Position numbers and translations under genes: made by a program. From positions 5,447,169-5,511,168 of the forward strand of contig CAIIXF020000010.1 in assembly GCA_903813345.2 (NCBI GenBank): DNA of 64,000 nt. The letters are read 5' to 3'. A model generated the notes under the pieces. The model was not told the origin of the DNA. It worked only from the letters and a program-made list of their open reading frames with translations, and did not search any database. The DNA comes from Owenia fusiformis. Taxonomy: Eukaryota; Annelida; Polychaeta; Sabellida; Oweniidae. Each line of letters begins with the position of its first letter. Positions within the stretch are counted from its first letter, which is position 1. Of this stretch, positions 14,641-28,554 are shown one piece after another.

Positions 14641-15719
14641 ACAACGGTAAAGAATTCGTATTTATAAACGAACCAATTTGAGATAACCCGATATCAGTCA
14701 GAGAAATCTGACGATCTACGAAACTCAGTTCAAAAAATCAAATGCGGACTGACGGCGTATTCTACTATGTTTGGATCTAAGATTTTCAGTATAGATAAAG
14801 TCTTTTATGATCTTTCGAATGAGGTTAGTCTCTAGTTCGAAAGACAATCGTATCAACTTGAACAAAAGTTGAGTTTTGACGAAAAATTTTAACATGCGCA
14901 GAAGTCCCATTTTCGTTATACCATATTGACTGAAAGGGTACAAGGTACAGGTAGGAGCACTGAATGGATCTGTTCCAATTCCAATCTCAGTATAACAACT
15001 GGCATGGAGTAAATGTGCAAAGTAAGTTCTGCTCTACCCTTTTCAAGAGAAGAAATTCAGCTATACTCTTCGAGAGAGAGAGAGATAATTCTTCAACCTA
15101 TCTTATGAATATGTATATAAATCACCACATACAATTTTATGTCTCGTTGAAACACTCATACAACCCTAGGCTACATTAAAGATTGTTAAGAATCTAAAAA
15201 ACTAAAATGCATTAATTTTTGATCTTTTGGTCTTACCTAATTATCTTCTCTTCCAAACATATGCAAAGCTCCATTGAAGACTATATTTGAGATTATTAAG
15301 AACTCCTTTGTATTATAACTGTAAAATTATCTGTTATTGTTAGAGTGTAATGTGAGATGAGCTGATGGAATTACAGGGTAGTCTGCAGCTTGATGAGAGA
15401 GCCATACAAGAGCCAGTAACATTTGCTTTACAGGTTATATGAACATGTTAACCCTAATGAAATAATTTGAGATTTCAGCTAGATAAACAAATGGAAACAT
15501 ATGATAAAGCTCTATTTTTAGAAATCAAACGTCAATGTCAATTTTTCTTGTTAAATAATGGCATAAGATATCTTAAGGCAATCGGTACAAAATAACAATT
15601 CCAGATTTCTGCACCGTCATTCTCTACCTAAATAATTTCTACAAATATTTTATTTAATTAGCAACATTTTTCTACACATTTTATAACAAAAAAAAAGCAT
15701 GATGTGAGGAGACAGAAAC

Positions 15720-16570
15720 TGATCCTTGAGAGGATCAAACATTTCTGATGGTTATGATAGTTTTCCGATGGTTATGAAAGTTTTCTGATTGATAAGAATT
15801 AATCTGTTGATAGCTATGATAGTTTTCTGAGAGTTGTGATGATGGTTATGATTTTCTAATGGTAAGATAGATTTCTGATGGTTATGTTTGTTTTCTAATG
15901 GTTATGATTTTGTCTAATGGTTATGATTTTGTCTAATGGGTAAGATAGATTTCTGATGGTTATGTTTGTTTTCTAATGGTTATGATTTTGTCTAATGGTT
16001 ATGATTTTGTCTAATGGTTATGATTTTGTCTAATGGGTAAGATAGATTTCTGATGGTTATGTTTGTTTTCTAATGGTTATGATTTTGTCTAATGGTTATG
16101 ATTTTTACTTATGGTTAAGATAGATTTCTGATGGTTATGTTTTCTAATGGTTATGATTTTGTCTAATGGGTAAGATAGATTTCTGATGGTTATGTTTGTT
16201 TTCTAATGGTTATGATTTTGTCTAATGGGTAAGATAGATTTCTGATGGTTATGTTTGTTTTCTAATGGTTATGATTTTGTCTAATGGGTAAGATAGATTT
16301 CTGATGGTTATGTTTGTTTTCTAATGGTTATGATTTTGTCTAATGGTTATGATTTTGTCTAATGGTTATGATTTTGTCTAATGGGTAAGATAGATTTCTG
16401 ATGGTTATGTTTGTTTTCTAATGGTTATGATTTTGTCTAATGGGTAAGATAGATTTCTGATGGTTATGTTTGTTTTCTGATGGTTATGTTTGTTTTCTGA
16501 TGGTTATAATTTTTTCTAATAAGTAAGATAGATTTCTGATAGTTGTGATTATTTTCTGATGGTTAAATAA
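15720..16570. repeat. Minisatellite with higher-order units built from TCTAATGGTTATGATTTTG
   Basis: A short subunit (TTTCTAATGGTTATG and variants) is arranged in a repeating order: TTCTGATGGTTATGTTTG, then one to four TCTAATGGTTATGATTTTG copies, then a TAATGGGTAAGATAGA spacer. The variable copy number inside each higher-order unit suggests unequal exchange. Confidence 0.9.
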
Positions 16571-17700
16571 TGTGTTAAATTGTAGACGTCATAACCTGAA
16601 GCAACAAGTGCACTAGTGCAGACATGTGTACCGTTTCCTCTTATTAATTAAAGCAATCTGTCGGATCTCACATTGTAGTTCTCTATATCAATGTTTTTGT
16701 AATCATTTCTACCTGCAATGTAAATATTATTTTTTCTCTAAAACAGTGACCTGTACTAACTTACAGAACCTATACAATAACTTTTTATCACATAATTTAA
16801 TATTATCCTTTTATACATCTTATATGTAAGCTGTATTGTATTAAAATGTATTCTCTCTGTACAATAAATATACAATTCGCTACTTTATAGGGAATATGAA
16901 AAGAATTATTCAATTTGTGAACTTATATGTAATACTCATCCATTCATTCATTTTTAACTTATTTAGTATAAATGTATGTTCATTTATCTAGTGTTTTGTA
17001 TATGCAATACTGATATGATAGTACCCTTTGCATTTGTTTGACTTCATTTCTTAAAAGAGAGCTTCGTCTTATATTTTATAACTAGACTGTGTGCAGGGTA
17101 ATATGATAAACATATAGTCATTTGAATGAACAATATGCATAAAAATAACAATTTTGTTTTTTATTTTCAGTATATTGCCAGCAAAGGAAGATGAGCTAAA
17201 ACAACAACTTCAATGTGGAGTGTAGTAAAGGAAACTAATGAAGTGCAGTTACTATAGCAAATGATCAAGTGTCTATCATTGCTTCATTCTCTATAAAGGC
17301 ACAAGAGGTTGAAGGACTAAAAACATATTCCAGGAAGAATTCATAAACAGAGGTATCAGACGCACCTCAAAGTAGCTACCTATTCACATACCATAAATAC
17401 GTTAAATAGTTGCGCTCATTCAAAGATTTGTGGACAAAATATTTATATCACATATTTGAGGCTTTATGATAAAAGACTTCTCAGTTCCAGTTTTACATAC
17501 CAAACAACCACAAAGCATTCAAAGACATTACCCTGGAAAAAGCCAAAGTAGGAACTTTTTAATGCGATGTGATGACCAGCAAATCATAACTCGATTTATC
17601 ATAATTTATTGCAATAGATTACTTGGATTAAAAAGTAATTTTAAGGTGACAGACCTCTTCAGGAGATTTTATTACTGGAGTTCGCAGACCACTAATCCTG

Positions 17701-20700
17701 ATGAAAGAGACAATGAGTGGTCGTAAAACGCTACAAAGAAATGGTAGCGGAGGTACTGAGTACCACATAGCTCTCTTGGGGGCTCTGGGGGTCGGCAAGT
17801 CAGGTAAGAGATAGATTCATAATATTTTTTGTGAAATACAATTTTATGACACACAGCTTTTTGTGGATAGTGTCCAGCAGTTGGTGTTTGGCATTTGGTG
17901 TTTGGTGGTCAGCAGTCGGTATCTGTAACAAATGGTAGGTGGTGACATTTTACATGTTTATGCCATGTTCAACAATTTCCAAAGCTGTGGAGTATTGAAA
18001 GATTCACCATTAAGGAGTCCATTGCTTTATATGATTTACATACTTTATCATAGGAGTTTTGGATATCTTATTTTGAAATGTGATGCTTTTGCTTCCTAAT
18101 TCTACAAATAATCTAAGTTAGTCTAAGTTAGGTTAGGGGGTCTCATCTGTACACAGCTACAATGTATCTGTCATGAGAAGAACAAAGGGCAATATGTAAA
18201 AAACTACAAACCTCTTTGAATCATGTGAACCATCAAAATGAATGTTTCATTATACTTTATAATAACTCATACATGAACTTGTTAATAACCGTGCTCTGTA
18301 ATTACATCTTCCACTTAAAGAATCTTGTATTATTAGACCATAATATGAACTTTTGCTCATGGAATTTTTCTTGAGTAAATACAAATTTTTATGTAAATAA
18401 TTATTAATAATCTTATGGAATATTCATGTGTCATTTTGATTAGAATTGCATGATGCCAATTAGCAAATTAAATTAATTAAGATATTAGTCAAGTTGACGA
18501 AAAAGTATATATACTTTTCAATATTCTTATCTAATATTTAAAACTTAGAGGATGGTTTATGTTCAAATGCTTTTAGTTGCTAGTCATTAATCATAAGTTT
18601 GTGTTCTGTTTTTCTTAATCCCCTTGTGTCTATACCTCCACTTGTAAATTACCTCACATTCAAATACCAACTAAACACAGGTAGTGTTAAATCTGTGTTT
18701 AAAAAGACCAAAGTTTAGAAGTTATATGCAATGCTGGAATCACCAAAGTTACCTGGGGTCATTCAAGGTCAAAGGTCAAGCATTAAGTCACTTCATACAA
18801 GACCTCGGGGAATTGTAGTAGGTGAATTCTCGAGACTTTGGATTGAGTTCTGAGGACTTGGGGTAGGTGGATTCTCGAGACTTTGGATTGAGTTCTGAGG
18901 ACTTGGGGTAGGTGAATTCTAGAGACTTTGGATTGAGTTCTGAGGACTTGGGGTTGGTGAATTCTCGAGACTTTGGATTGAGTTCTGTGGACTTTGGGGT
19001 AGATGAATTCTCGAGACTTTGGATTGAGTTCTGTGGACTTGGGGTAGGTGAATTCTCGAGACTGGATTGAGTTCTGAGGACTTGGGGTAGGTGAATTCTA
19101 GAGACTGGATTGAGTTCTGAGGACTTGGGGTAGGTGAATTCCCGAGACATTAGATTGAGTTCTGAGGACTTGGGGTAGGTGAATTCCCGAGACATTGGAT
19201 TGAGTTCTGAAGACTTGGGGTAGGTGAATTCTCGAGACTTTGGATTGAGTTCTGAGGGCTTGGGGTAGGTGAATTCTCGAGACTTTGGATTGAGTTCAGA
19301 GGACTTGGGGTATGTGATCTCTAGAGACTTGCATGGATTGAGCTCTGGGGACTTGGGGTAGGTGAATTCTAGAGACTTGCATGGATTGAGTTCTGGGGAC
19401 TTGGGGTAGATGAGTTCTCGAGACTTTGGATTGAGTTTTGTAGACTTATTTTAACAGAGGATGCAGCTCTTGAGCAAGTTAGTCTGATTGTTCAATAAAT
19501 ACTCCAGAATTACATGATAACATAGTCTAGCATGATAAAACAGACCTGGGTTACAGTTAACCTTTCTGGAAGCAAATAAGTTAAGATTTATAGGGCTATT
19601 TGCATACTAGGTTATAGCCTGGTTCAATTGTAAAGTGGTTGAATATATACTTTTACATGTACATTTTTTGCCTTAAAAGGCCCATTTTTTGAGGCCCCAC
19701 AAAATTTTGGGGCCCAAAAACTGAACATTTTTTCTAGGCCCACTAAAGGTGGGGGGGGGTGGCCCCCTGGATCCGCCATTGGCACCTGTGTTATAAATAT
19801 GTCTTGATTTTCAAATGACATCATTTAAAAAGTTTCTTTATAATTTAAAAAGTTAAATTGTGTCATGTGACAAGTTAACTTTTTATATGTATAGATTAGA
19901 AAATGTAAAGTTAGCATTTAACTTTGGAACCCAGTCATTTAATCTAAGTTAATTGGTATTTTATCCTCACTCTATTTTTTCCTTTCTTTAATAGGCAGTA
20001 GACAATGTTTAGTGGATCAATATTGACTTATGTTAAAGATGAGTTGGCTGACCTTAGATGCTTTCAGCTAAACCTGGCCAGCAATTATTTAAACATGTCA
20101 AAATATTTAGGAATCTGTTAATTTGATCCTCTTGCAACTATTATAGGCTATTTTGGGTTGAGTTTATTGTCAAAATACTGTATAATACAATCATTGGTAT
20201 CTTTGAGTAATTCTACTTCCACTTTTGACCAAGAAAACAAATGCAAGTGGTGAAAGTGAAAATTCTTTTAATGAAATGAAAGAAATTATTTCACCGAATC
20301 CTATGAGATATATGATAGCTACATGTAAATTATATTTGTTTGTATCTCTGATATTTGGAACCACAGCTTCTATTTTTATTGACTCCAACATTTTTGTAGA
20401 TGATGTTATGTGGTTGGCAATCAGCAGTCTGTGTTAGGCTTCTGTAACAAATGGCATGTGGTGACAAATTGCATGTTATAGCCTTGTTTATTTAACTATT
20501 TTGATTTACCAGACATTCAGCCTTGTTTTATTATTTTTGTGTTTTGTTCAGTTAATTTTCCCTTACCTTAGACTTTTATTTTTAAATTTTAATTTTTAAA
20601 GAAGTGTTTCAATTTACAGAAAAAAACCATTGTTCATTTTTATATCTAAACATTGACCATTGACAACTGCTCAACCTTCCAATTTATCTCAAGATAAAAT

Positions 20701-23700
20701 AAAATTCAAGAAGGACCTCTGGGTTGTTTTATGTTTTCAAATATTGCTCTTTGTATTTTCATTTGATCATCCAACTTTGAGAAACAAAACCAATTCTTGG
20801 GATTTTTTAGCTTTCTCTGAGAGTTCACCTCAAGCAGCATGCTCCTCTGACGCAGGTAGTTATACAAACCTATCAATATCAAACTCCTTGTATTAATCAT
20901 CACTAGACTCAGTAAATAAAATGTTGATAACATCTTGATTAAAAGCTTCATATAAACCAGTAAACATAGAAACAAATAGGGAATTGAATTAACAAGTATA
21001 ATGTGTATGGATTAAGTTTTTTATAAATGCAAAAAATTGAGAAGATTCCGATCACTGTGAAATTAGCACTGATGATATGAGATTTAATCTGTGGGATTTT
21101 CCATTCTTTGAATAGTGTGTGTATAGATGCTCAGTAGTAGTAGAACTATTAAGCAGTATGGTATCATATTTGATGGGCGTTATTTTTACAGAATTGGCAT
21201 TTGGAACATGCCAAATTAATGGTCTATTTCCTGGGGTATTAGTCAAAAGTAATTAATCTACATGGTAATGGTATTTTCTATTTTGATGAACAATTTACGC
21301 TGACGTAAATACTAATGGATATCGTAATTTGTTGGTTTGTTTGTAACTTAACATCCCATTGTGTATTGAAAATTATTTTCAGTAGGAACAAATCCTTTTT
21401 GCAAAAATAGCATTTTCATCGCCAAAAGTTCATTGCCAAAATATTCACTTGAAATAAAGCAGATGCGAGTAAGTAGTTACCAGTTTCACCATCAGGTGAC
21501 TTGTTTAGGTCAGATAGCATGGCGTGTATAGTAGAATGTTCCCTTTAACTCAAATTACATCTGTTTTAGTGGTTCAATTTTCATATAACCCTTATGTACC
21601 TTATTGTTAAGTAAATTAAAATATGTCCAGTAAAAGAAAATGTTATCTGTCCAATATAAAAAAAGATATTTCACTTTTTGTGATTTTTGGGGAATCAACC
21701 CGAACTAGAAGTCACATTTTCAAAAAAAATTAAATTTTCAAAGTTGATAAACAATTTTCGAAACCATATTTCTAGATGTACTTTTACATGTAGATATGAA
21801 TTTTGAATACTGTAGATTGGGTTAATTTGGCGCCCGCTTTAATTTGGCGAATTTGGCGAAATTGAAAAATTCGCCAATATAAATCTTCGCCAAAATTTAA
21901 AATGAATCCCCGGGAATTATCTAGAGTATTTCCTCCAGTGTATTTAGGTCACTTCCGGTTTAGTTTCTTTCAAAAATATGAAAAATGTCTCTCATAAATT
22001 GGCTCAGAACTGGTCAGTCACTCATTAATATTCAGGGAAAAACTAGAAAGGAAAAGCGTGGTATAGTAGCAGCATCGATCGAGGTGCAAAATGTAAAGGA
22101 TGATCGCCAGTGGTCCTCAAAAGAAAAATGGACATAGCCAAACTTATCCATTTACATGGTAATTCGCAAACAGTGCGTAAGTTAATTTTCTTGCATATCC
22201 GCCAAATTAAATAGCCGCCAATATGCCAAAAATGGCAAAATCGCCAAATTAAGTAGCGCCAAATTAACCCAATCTACAGTATTTAATGACGTAAATCAAG
22301 ATTATTTCTACTCGCATCTAGTCTATTGAATGATATTATCTTATTTTTCCAGCATTGATAAAAAGACAAGACTTGGACACTTCGCAAAGTGTTACTGTTA
22401 ACTTAATCAATTTACAAACTGGCCTATTGGGGGCCCCCCTATTCGACCGCAGTTTCACCTTTATAAAAAAGTAATGAAACCCATAATGAGCAAAAAGTAG
22501 CAGTTAAATAGATCCACAAGAGAATACTGACTCTGTAAACCATACCAATTAAATGTCAAACCATAATTTTCAACCAGTCACACTACATAAATTTATTTGA
22601 ATTTGTGCTAATGGCTGCAAAAGTCATTCTACCCCATATCACTTACATTTGACTCTTCATATTTCAGATAAAAATAATAAAAATCTACCATCTTCAACTT
22701 TTACCCTCTAGTGTTGAATGATTGTTGTTTATATACAAGTATATGGAAGAAGATAACAAACTCTCCTGCCTCTTGAAAATGTCTAGTTTTCAAAATTAAT
22801 GCCACTTGCGTTGAACTTGAACCTTTGGATTGGAATTACAAGCTAATTTGCTTTTATCTCTCAAAAAACACTTTGTATTTGTAGGCTGATAATTGGGATC
22901 ATTTCCAGTTTTTCATATGAGCTTCTTCTGATAATTTCAGTTTGTTTGAAGTCATTCACTAAATGCTATATATCATTGTGTATAATAGTCTGTAGATTGG
23001 GTACAATTACATGTGGTATAATTATCTATGTAACTAAACTACGGGAAATGTTGGCTAAAATGTTAGCTAAACCCTGGTTTATATTGAATAGAGCCAGCTT
23101 CGTCAAAGGCATAAATGCATTTACATGATTAAAAATGTACAAACCTTATGTCACTATCAGAAGTGGTGACATATTGTTATAGTCTCCAATTTTTTCTTCT
23201 GGTGACACTTTGCATGTTAATGCCTTGTTTGAGGTTTGAATGGCTCTGAAAAATCTCAGGACATAAGCCATACTAATACCATTAAAAAAATTAAACACAG
23301 CCAAGCTACTTGGGCTTTATCCATTTAGTAATGACAGTTGCAACTAAAAAAATTCCTAATTCATTTGATAAAACTGTCAACTGCTGCTATCTTTGTTTTA
23401 AATGTTACCCCTTCTTGTTTTTTTATGATCAAACATTTTAAATGTTGTGCAATTGTTTTAACAAGAAGCATTTTTATATTTTCAGCATTAACAGTCAAGT
23501 ACATCACTAAGAGATTCATCATGGAATATGATCCATTCTTAGGTGAGCTGTTTAAATATGTATGCATGAGAAATTGCTTTGGCCAATCAGAAGGTTTAAG
23601 TAAGAGTCAATGCCCACTTCTTTGAAAAAAAAACACATCTTTGAAAAACTCCACTTTCAAAAGGCAACATATATAATATAGGTAGCATCATCAACTGTAT

Positions 23701-26112
23701 TGAATTGTTATACTCATGGGCTTTCAATTCTAGTTGAAAGCCCATGTTATACTGAACAAAGTGAAACCCCATTTCACATAACTGGTGGATAAATCACTTC
23801 AGGGAACATACTGGGAGATAAATGTATTTTTGTTCTTTTGATTTGGTGAGGCAAAACATACAATGTACAAAGTTATCATTGTGTTTTTAGAAAACAAAAA
23901 AAAACATTTTCCTGTTTTCTATTACTCACATTTTCTCATTATTAATAAAGTATTTGGTTTTATATTTTTATATAATAAAAAAATTACCATATATACAGGG
24001 CTATATAATGTATTTATCAATATTTTGTCCGTTTGTTATTTTGAATATGACTAATATGATATTTACTAAAAAAGAAAGTTACATTTTTTGTGTGGTATAA
24101 GAATGTACAAGGATATGGATGATAAATGGGTAGATATGTTAAGTTTGAAGTGAACATTTGTTCTGTTTCTAAGATCCTCTTGTGATCCATTGAGCAGCAG
24201 AGACATGAACATCCATTCATTTTCCAAATGCTTCTTACTTCCACTGGAAGTACAGGATCTGTTAAAGGAATTTCAGTTAAATGTGGATTACTGTAAAATA
24301 TGCTATTTTCACTTGCCTGTTAGATGCCCATAGATTGTTTAAGTGTTATGTCGCAAATTATGAATTTTAAAGAGGGAATTCATCTTGAAGCAAATCAAGA
24401 AATTCAGATCAGGAGTAACAAAAAATCTTCAAACGTCTCTTGCACATTTGAGAACCTCTTACACATATTAAAACTGCTTACTATAAATACAGTTTGACCT
24501 GTGTAAGAAGAACATATTTAGTCCCATAAATGTGTTTAATTTGGGATTGTTCCACTAGAGGGTTCATTTAACATAAGGTTAATAAGCAACATGATTTTAA
24601 AGTGTACCACATAAACAGGTGTTCCATTTAAATAGGTGTACCACTTTACACTCTTTTGCTTTACTCCCTTTACACTTACAGATCATCCACATTTTACATT
24701 CTTCTTATTTTTCAGAGGATACCTATACTAAACATGAAACCATGGAGAAGGAAGATATAACACTAAAAATAATGGACACTTTTGAAAAGGTAATGCCAAT
24801 TTATTTTATAAGATATCAAACATTACAGAGTTTTTGGAGTGAATACAAATACATACAGTTTTATTTTCATGGATCCTTTGACAGCAAAATATGCAAGACA
24901 TTGTCAGGGCTATAGACCAAAGCATAAAATTTTGTCAAATTTTGTGAATGCCCTTGATACCCATTCTGTCTTTCAATATGATAATTTTTAAGGGTAACAT
25001 CATCTAATTATTAACAGCACCTTTGTCCTTGACCAATCAAAATTAAGTATTTAGACTGAGTCAGTAATAATATTCAATATAACATGAAATTGTGTTTCCA
25101 GGAAGAAAGTAATCCAGACCGATATTTAAAATGGGCAGATGCCTTTATTGTGGTTTACAGCATCACTGGCAGGCAAAGCTTTGAAGGTGCTAGGGTCTAC
25201 CTTGATAGCATAGTCAAATTCCAGAAGTCATCTGGCAAAGACATCCCTATAACCCTAGTTGGAAATAAAGTTGACCTAGAAAGATATAGGTATGTGAGTG
25301 AGTATGGGAGACAACACTGATCTCCACAGTCATGATTTTACCACTCAGCTGTGACATTATGTTATTATGTTTGTTTGTGTTATTTTGTTCCAGAAACTCT
25401 TCTGCCTCTATAGCAAACTTAATATTTTATCTTATCTGAACTCCAAAAATGTGAACTAGAGGCTGTGTTACAACATTTGATATATTTTCACAGATATTTT
25501 CTTAACAAAATATGTAAACAAAACTACGGGTAATTTTAGAATTTTTTCGTTTTACTTTTTAAAGACATACAGTATTTACCAATGAAGAAAGTCAAGAAAA
25601 AAAGTTTGCTATTTTGCTGACCTACTCAAAACAAATGAAAAATGACATATATATTCATATAAAATTTCAGGTGAAAGAAAATCAAAAAATGAATGAAAAT
25701 CAAAAAATGAATAATTTTATTTTCCAGGCAAGTAAGCAAGTCAGAAGGAAAAACTCTAGCCACACAATATGAGTGCCTTTTCTACGAGACCTCCGCTGCG
25801 GAGGATTATGAACTTGTTAATAAAATATTTGAGGGGACCTTACGAGAACTTTGTAGAATCAAAGAAAGACAAATTCCCCTTCAACCTTTGTATATAACAG
25901 AGGATAAACCAACAATATCAGCCCTGTTGAGCCCAACAAGCCCTGGACCATTCAGTGGTCTACACTCAACACGAAGGGCAAAATCTCCAAAAGTGACATC
26001 ATCAGATATAAAAGATACACGCAAGGATGAAAAGGACAGCTCTAACACTAAGTTTTACCAAAAGAAACCTACAACATTCAGGATTTTAAAGGGTTTTAAG
26101 CTGTTCAATTGA
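17701..26112 (+). CDS. RASL12: RASL12-like Ras-family small GTPase, 5 coding exons, about 268 aa
   Basis: Exons: 17701-17803, 23486-23542, 24716-24789, 25102-25289, 25728-26112. All introns are GT/AG and phases match. The protein shows a P-loop (GALGVGKS, residues 27-34), ALTVKYITKRFIMEYDP leading into switch I, NKVDL (G4) and ETSA (G5). The tail LKGFKLFN closely resembles the end of vertebrate RASL12, and the length is near the human 266 aa. There is no CAAX box, so prenylation is not expected. The residue matching Ras Thr35 is Phe, and the DTAGQ stretch reads DTFEK, so Gly60 and Gln61 are missing. The family is known for such departures and probably lacks normal GTP hydrolysis, which is inference here. 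The first in-frame ATG is 17701; a second at 17713 (MSGRKT) is equally possible. An in-frame stop lies at 17647-17649. Intron 1 is 5.7 kb and carries a 45-bp minisatellite. RERG or RASL11 would be alternatives, but the C-terminus favours RASL12. Confidence 0.9.
17880..17972 (+). repeat. Dispersed TGTAACAAATGGNAGGTGGTGACA repeat, six copies in the window
   Basis: The core reads CTGTAACAAATGG, AGGTGGTGACATTTTACATG, TTTATGCC. Other copies are 20405-20485 (+), 23155-23232 (+), 41235-41365 (-), 58560-58690 (-) and 63500-63630 (-). All lie in introns of RASL12, CFAP91 or the PARP gene. No terminal repeats are obvious; a SINE fragment is possible. Confidence 0.65.
18795..19445. repeat. 45-bp minisatellite in RASL12 intron 1, about 14 units
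   Basis: The unit is about 45 bp: GAATTCTCGAGACTTTGGAT, then TGAGTTCTGAGGACTTGGGG, then TAGGT. Because 45 is divisible by three, the minus strand stays open for 135 codons, which is an artefact. Variants of 41-48 bp occur. Confidence 0.9.
19655..19792 (-). mobile_element. MITE-like copy ending in ..GGATCCGCCATTGG
   Basis: It carries GGCCC/GGGCC-rich sequence and ends at CCTGGATCCGCCA. Copies with the same CACTGGCGGATC-type end occur at 12329-12500, 29287-29480 and 30880-31088. The terminal sequence resembles that of hAT-type MITEs. No transposase is present. Confidence 0.5.
21810..22279. mobile_element. 470-bp MITE with perfect 25-bp terminal inverted repeats and TA flanks
   Basis: The left end CTGTAGATTGGGTTAATTTG followed by GCGC is matched exactly in inverse at the right end, and TA lies on both sides (21808-21809, 22280-22281). 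Inner sequence has further TTTGGCGAA/TTCGCCAA inverted motifs. The TA duplication suits a Tc1/mariner-type non-autonomous element. It lies in RASL12 intron 1. Confidence 0.85.
23716..23747. repeat. Perfect hairpin with CATGGGCTTTCAA arms
   Basis: CATGGGCTTTCAA and its exact reverse complement are separated by 6 bases. A diverged hairpin with the same stem lies at 1236-1262, and a half-copy at about 49771. It probably represents the terminus of a dispersed element. This copy is in RASL12 intron 2. Confidence 0.6.
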
Positions 26113-26585
26113 TACCTGTAATTATAAGCATAAATGGAAGTTCATTAAATTGTCTGAGATATAAATGGTGCATTCTTATAATTCCGTGGTTCTGTATTAT
26201 ATAATCAGCCTCAATATTAATGCTTTTACTCAATCAGTGCTACTTCACAATATGTTGCTTTAATGTGGGACATGTGCATGGTTTTTGTGTATCATTTTTT
26301 CAATTTGCAAGACTAAATACAAGAATTAAGAAATACTTACCATTTGTATTTTCAGTCTACTGTTTATCCAAGTGCAAATAACTTAAGTCTGACCTGTTAT
26401 GTATACTGTACATGTATTCATGTACCAAAGCATAATTTATGTTACCAGCTGGAGCAGAGGAAGGTTTACAATTTATGAAAGATTGCAAGTTTGATACAGT
26501 GATAGTACTGTAGTGTTTCATACTATGGAAATTGTATTTGTACAATGAATACATTATTTCTTACAATTAATATTGTATTTTGCAC

Positions 26586-26591
26586 AATAAA
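26586..26591 (+). terminator. Possible RASL12 polyadenylation signal AATAAA
   Basis: First clear canonical AATAAA after the RASL12 stop at 26112, giving a 3' UTR of about 0.5 kb. AATAAA is common by chance in such AT-rich DNA, so this is only a candidate. Confidence 0.3.
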
Positions 26592-26605
26592 TCATGTATT
26601 TTACA

Positions 26606-26902
26606 GGGGTGTAGCCAGGATTCATAGTGCTATTACAAGAGGCAGTAGACCAAGCAAAATTAGGGGGGTCTGGGGGGCATGCTCCCCAAAAAAAATTAGG
26701 ATTTATATTGTACTTTCTGAGCAATTCTAGGACCAAAATATATTCTTTATTTGAAAAAGTTTTGAATTTTTGGGCTTATTTGGCACATTCTGATTGATTC
26801 TAGGATCAAAATATGATTTATTTCAATTTTCACCTCTGGTCTTTACTCTCAAAAGTATGCAACTGCGTATTCTGTGTATATGTAGCTACTGCTACGCCCA
26901 TG
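26606..26902 (+). mobile_element. MITE-like element with GGG(T/C)GTAGC ends
   Basis: The left end GGGGTGTAGCCAGG and the right end GTAGCTACTGCTACGCCCA are imperfect inverted repeats, flanked by similar TTTTACA and TTTTATA. It contains a G-run block (TTAGGGGGGTCTGGGGGGC). No ORF of interest. Confidence 0.45.
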
Positions 26903-28554
26903 TTTTATACAATAAAAATCGCATTTCACACAATAAGTATTGCATTTCATACAGAGAATATTGTGAATGATACAAAAACAACTGAATTTGATAAAATAAA
27001 TATTCTATGAGATTACAATTAAAATTGTATAATGAAAATAGATGTTTTGATGATCAAAGCATGATGTAGATTATGACTGACACACTAAAGATTGATGTTA
27101 TAATAAATTGCCATTTTCTGTTTTTGAAAACAGAATTTACTTCGTGATGAAATGAATTGTCAATGACAGAATATTAACCTTTGTGAATGGTTGACCTTTT
27201 TGCCAGTCATATAAAAACAGTTTTGCCATCTATACAAAAAAAGCTGTAAAAAAACTACAAAACTATTTATATAAGTCATGCATGAGGGAGATTCATGTTA
27301 TATTTGTTATATAAAAATGTGCCATATTGTTTTTTTTGTTAATTAAAAAAAAAGAAAAAGAAAATTAAAAGTTATTACAAATAAAATGTCAAGTGACATA
27401 ATAATATCTTATTGGTACAATGAAAACAATAGAAAGAGAAGTTTCCAACTTATAACTTACAAAAGATTTACCAGCATAATATGTATACATTTGCATAACA
27501 TAAGTTCAAGTATCCTACTCCCTTACTGGAATAGTGTTGGCATTTTGAAAGTGAGTCTAACACTGAGGAAATTGTCGATTTTAGAAAACGAATTGTCTAC
27601 AGGGTGACCTAAAAAGGTACAGACCAAAAAGTAGACTTTGAAATAGCTTTGATAATTTGTGAAATACAAATATAATATCATGTGCTATATTTTTACTCTC
27701 ATTGTGACAAACTTATAAAAAATGTTTTAGCATGATGCCACAAACAATATAAAAATTGAAAAATGGAAAAGTATATGTCAGCATTCATGCATAGCATTTA
27801 TTAACTTGCAATAACATTTGTGTGAAATTCTGTGAAGCGACCAATGTAATAAATAATTAGTGATTTGAAATAATAGTTGATGTCTATATTTCTAAGAATA
27901 CCTCCAAACGTTCATGCAGACAAACAATGTCAGGAGCTATACAGACTGGTGTAGGTCTGATTTTCCAATTGACCATAGAATCATAAAAGATGCATTCATC
28001 ATAATAGATTTGGTATGACTTTGTCACACACAGGAGATAAAAGACAAAACTATGAGAAATCACAGTGAAACCATGAATAGTTCAGACTTATCTGAGATAA
28101 CTTGGGCCCACTTTTTGGGTCACTCTGTACCTATGAGGTCAATGTATTAGTGCCTGTGTATCTACTATTCTAGTAATATGCAGCTTTGGAAGTCCAAAAT
28201 TCATTGTGTAACAACATTAAAAAATTGAAAATACTTGTAAAAAAATGTATTTATATTTTATAATGACTACACATTGCAGTTTTGTTATTCAAGGATATTG
28301 GGCGATCTTAAATATAAAGATAACTATAATTTATTAACACAGTTCATGTACTTTTATATTTGGTTCCTATTTTAAACCAAAATATGTCTTATGTGTCCAA
28401 ATTGTAGAAACAAATAAATATAAAGCAATAAAAAACGTTCAAGTAATAACTACTATGTCAAGCATTTTAGTTTTAATTATTTTTAAGAGATTCGCATGTG
28501 TATCATGAATATTGATTCCACAATGTGTGCTTTATCTTTATAAGTCCCACTTCC

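Noticed and set aside
18788-19195. 135-codon minus-strand ORF with SREFTYPKSSELN-like repeats
   Set aside because: It is made by a 45-bp minisatellite in a RASL12 intron; frame is kept only because the period is divisible by three and it breaks where unit length varies.
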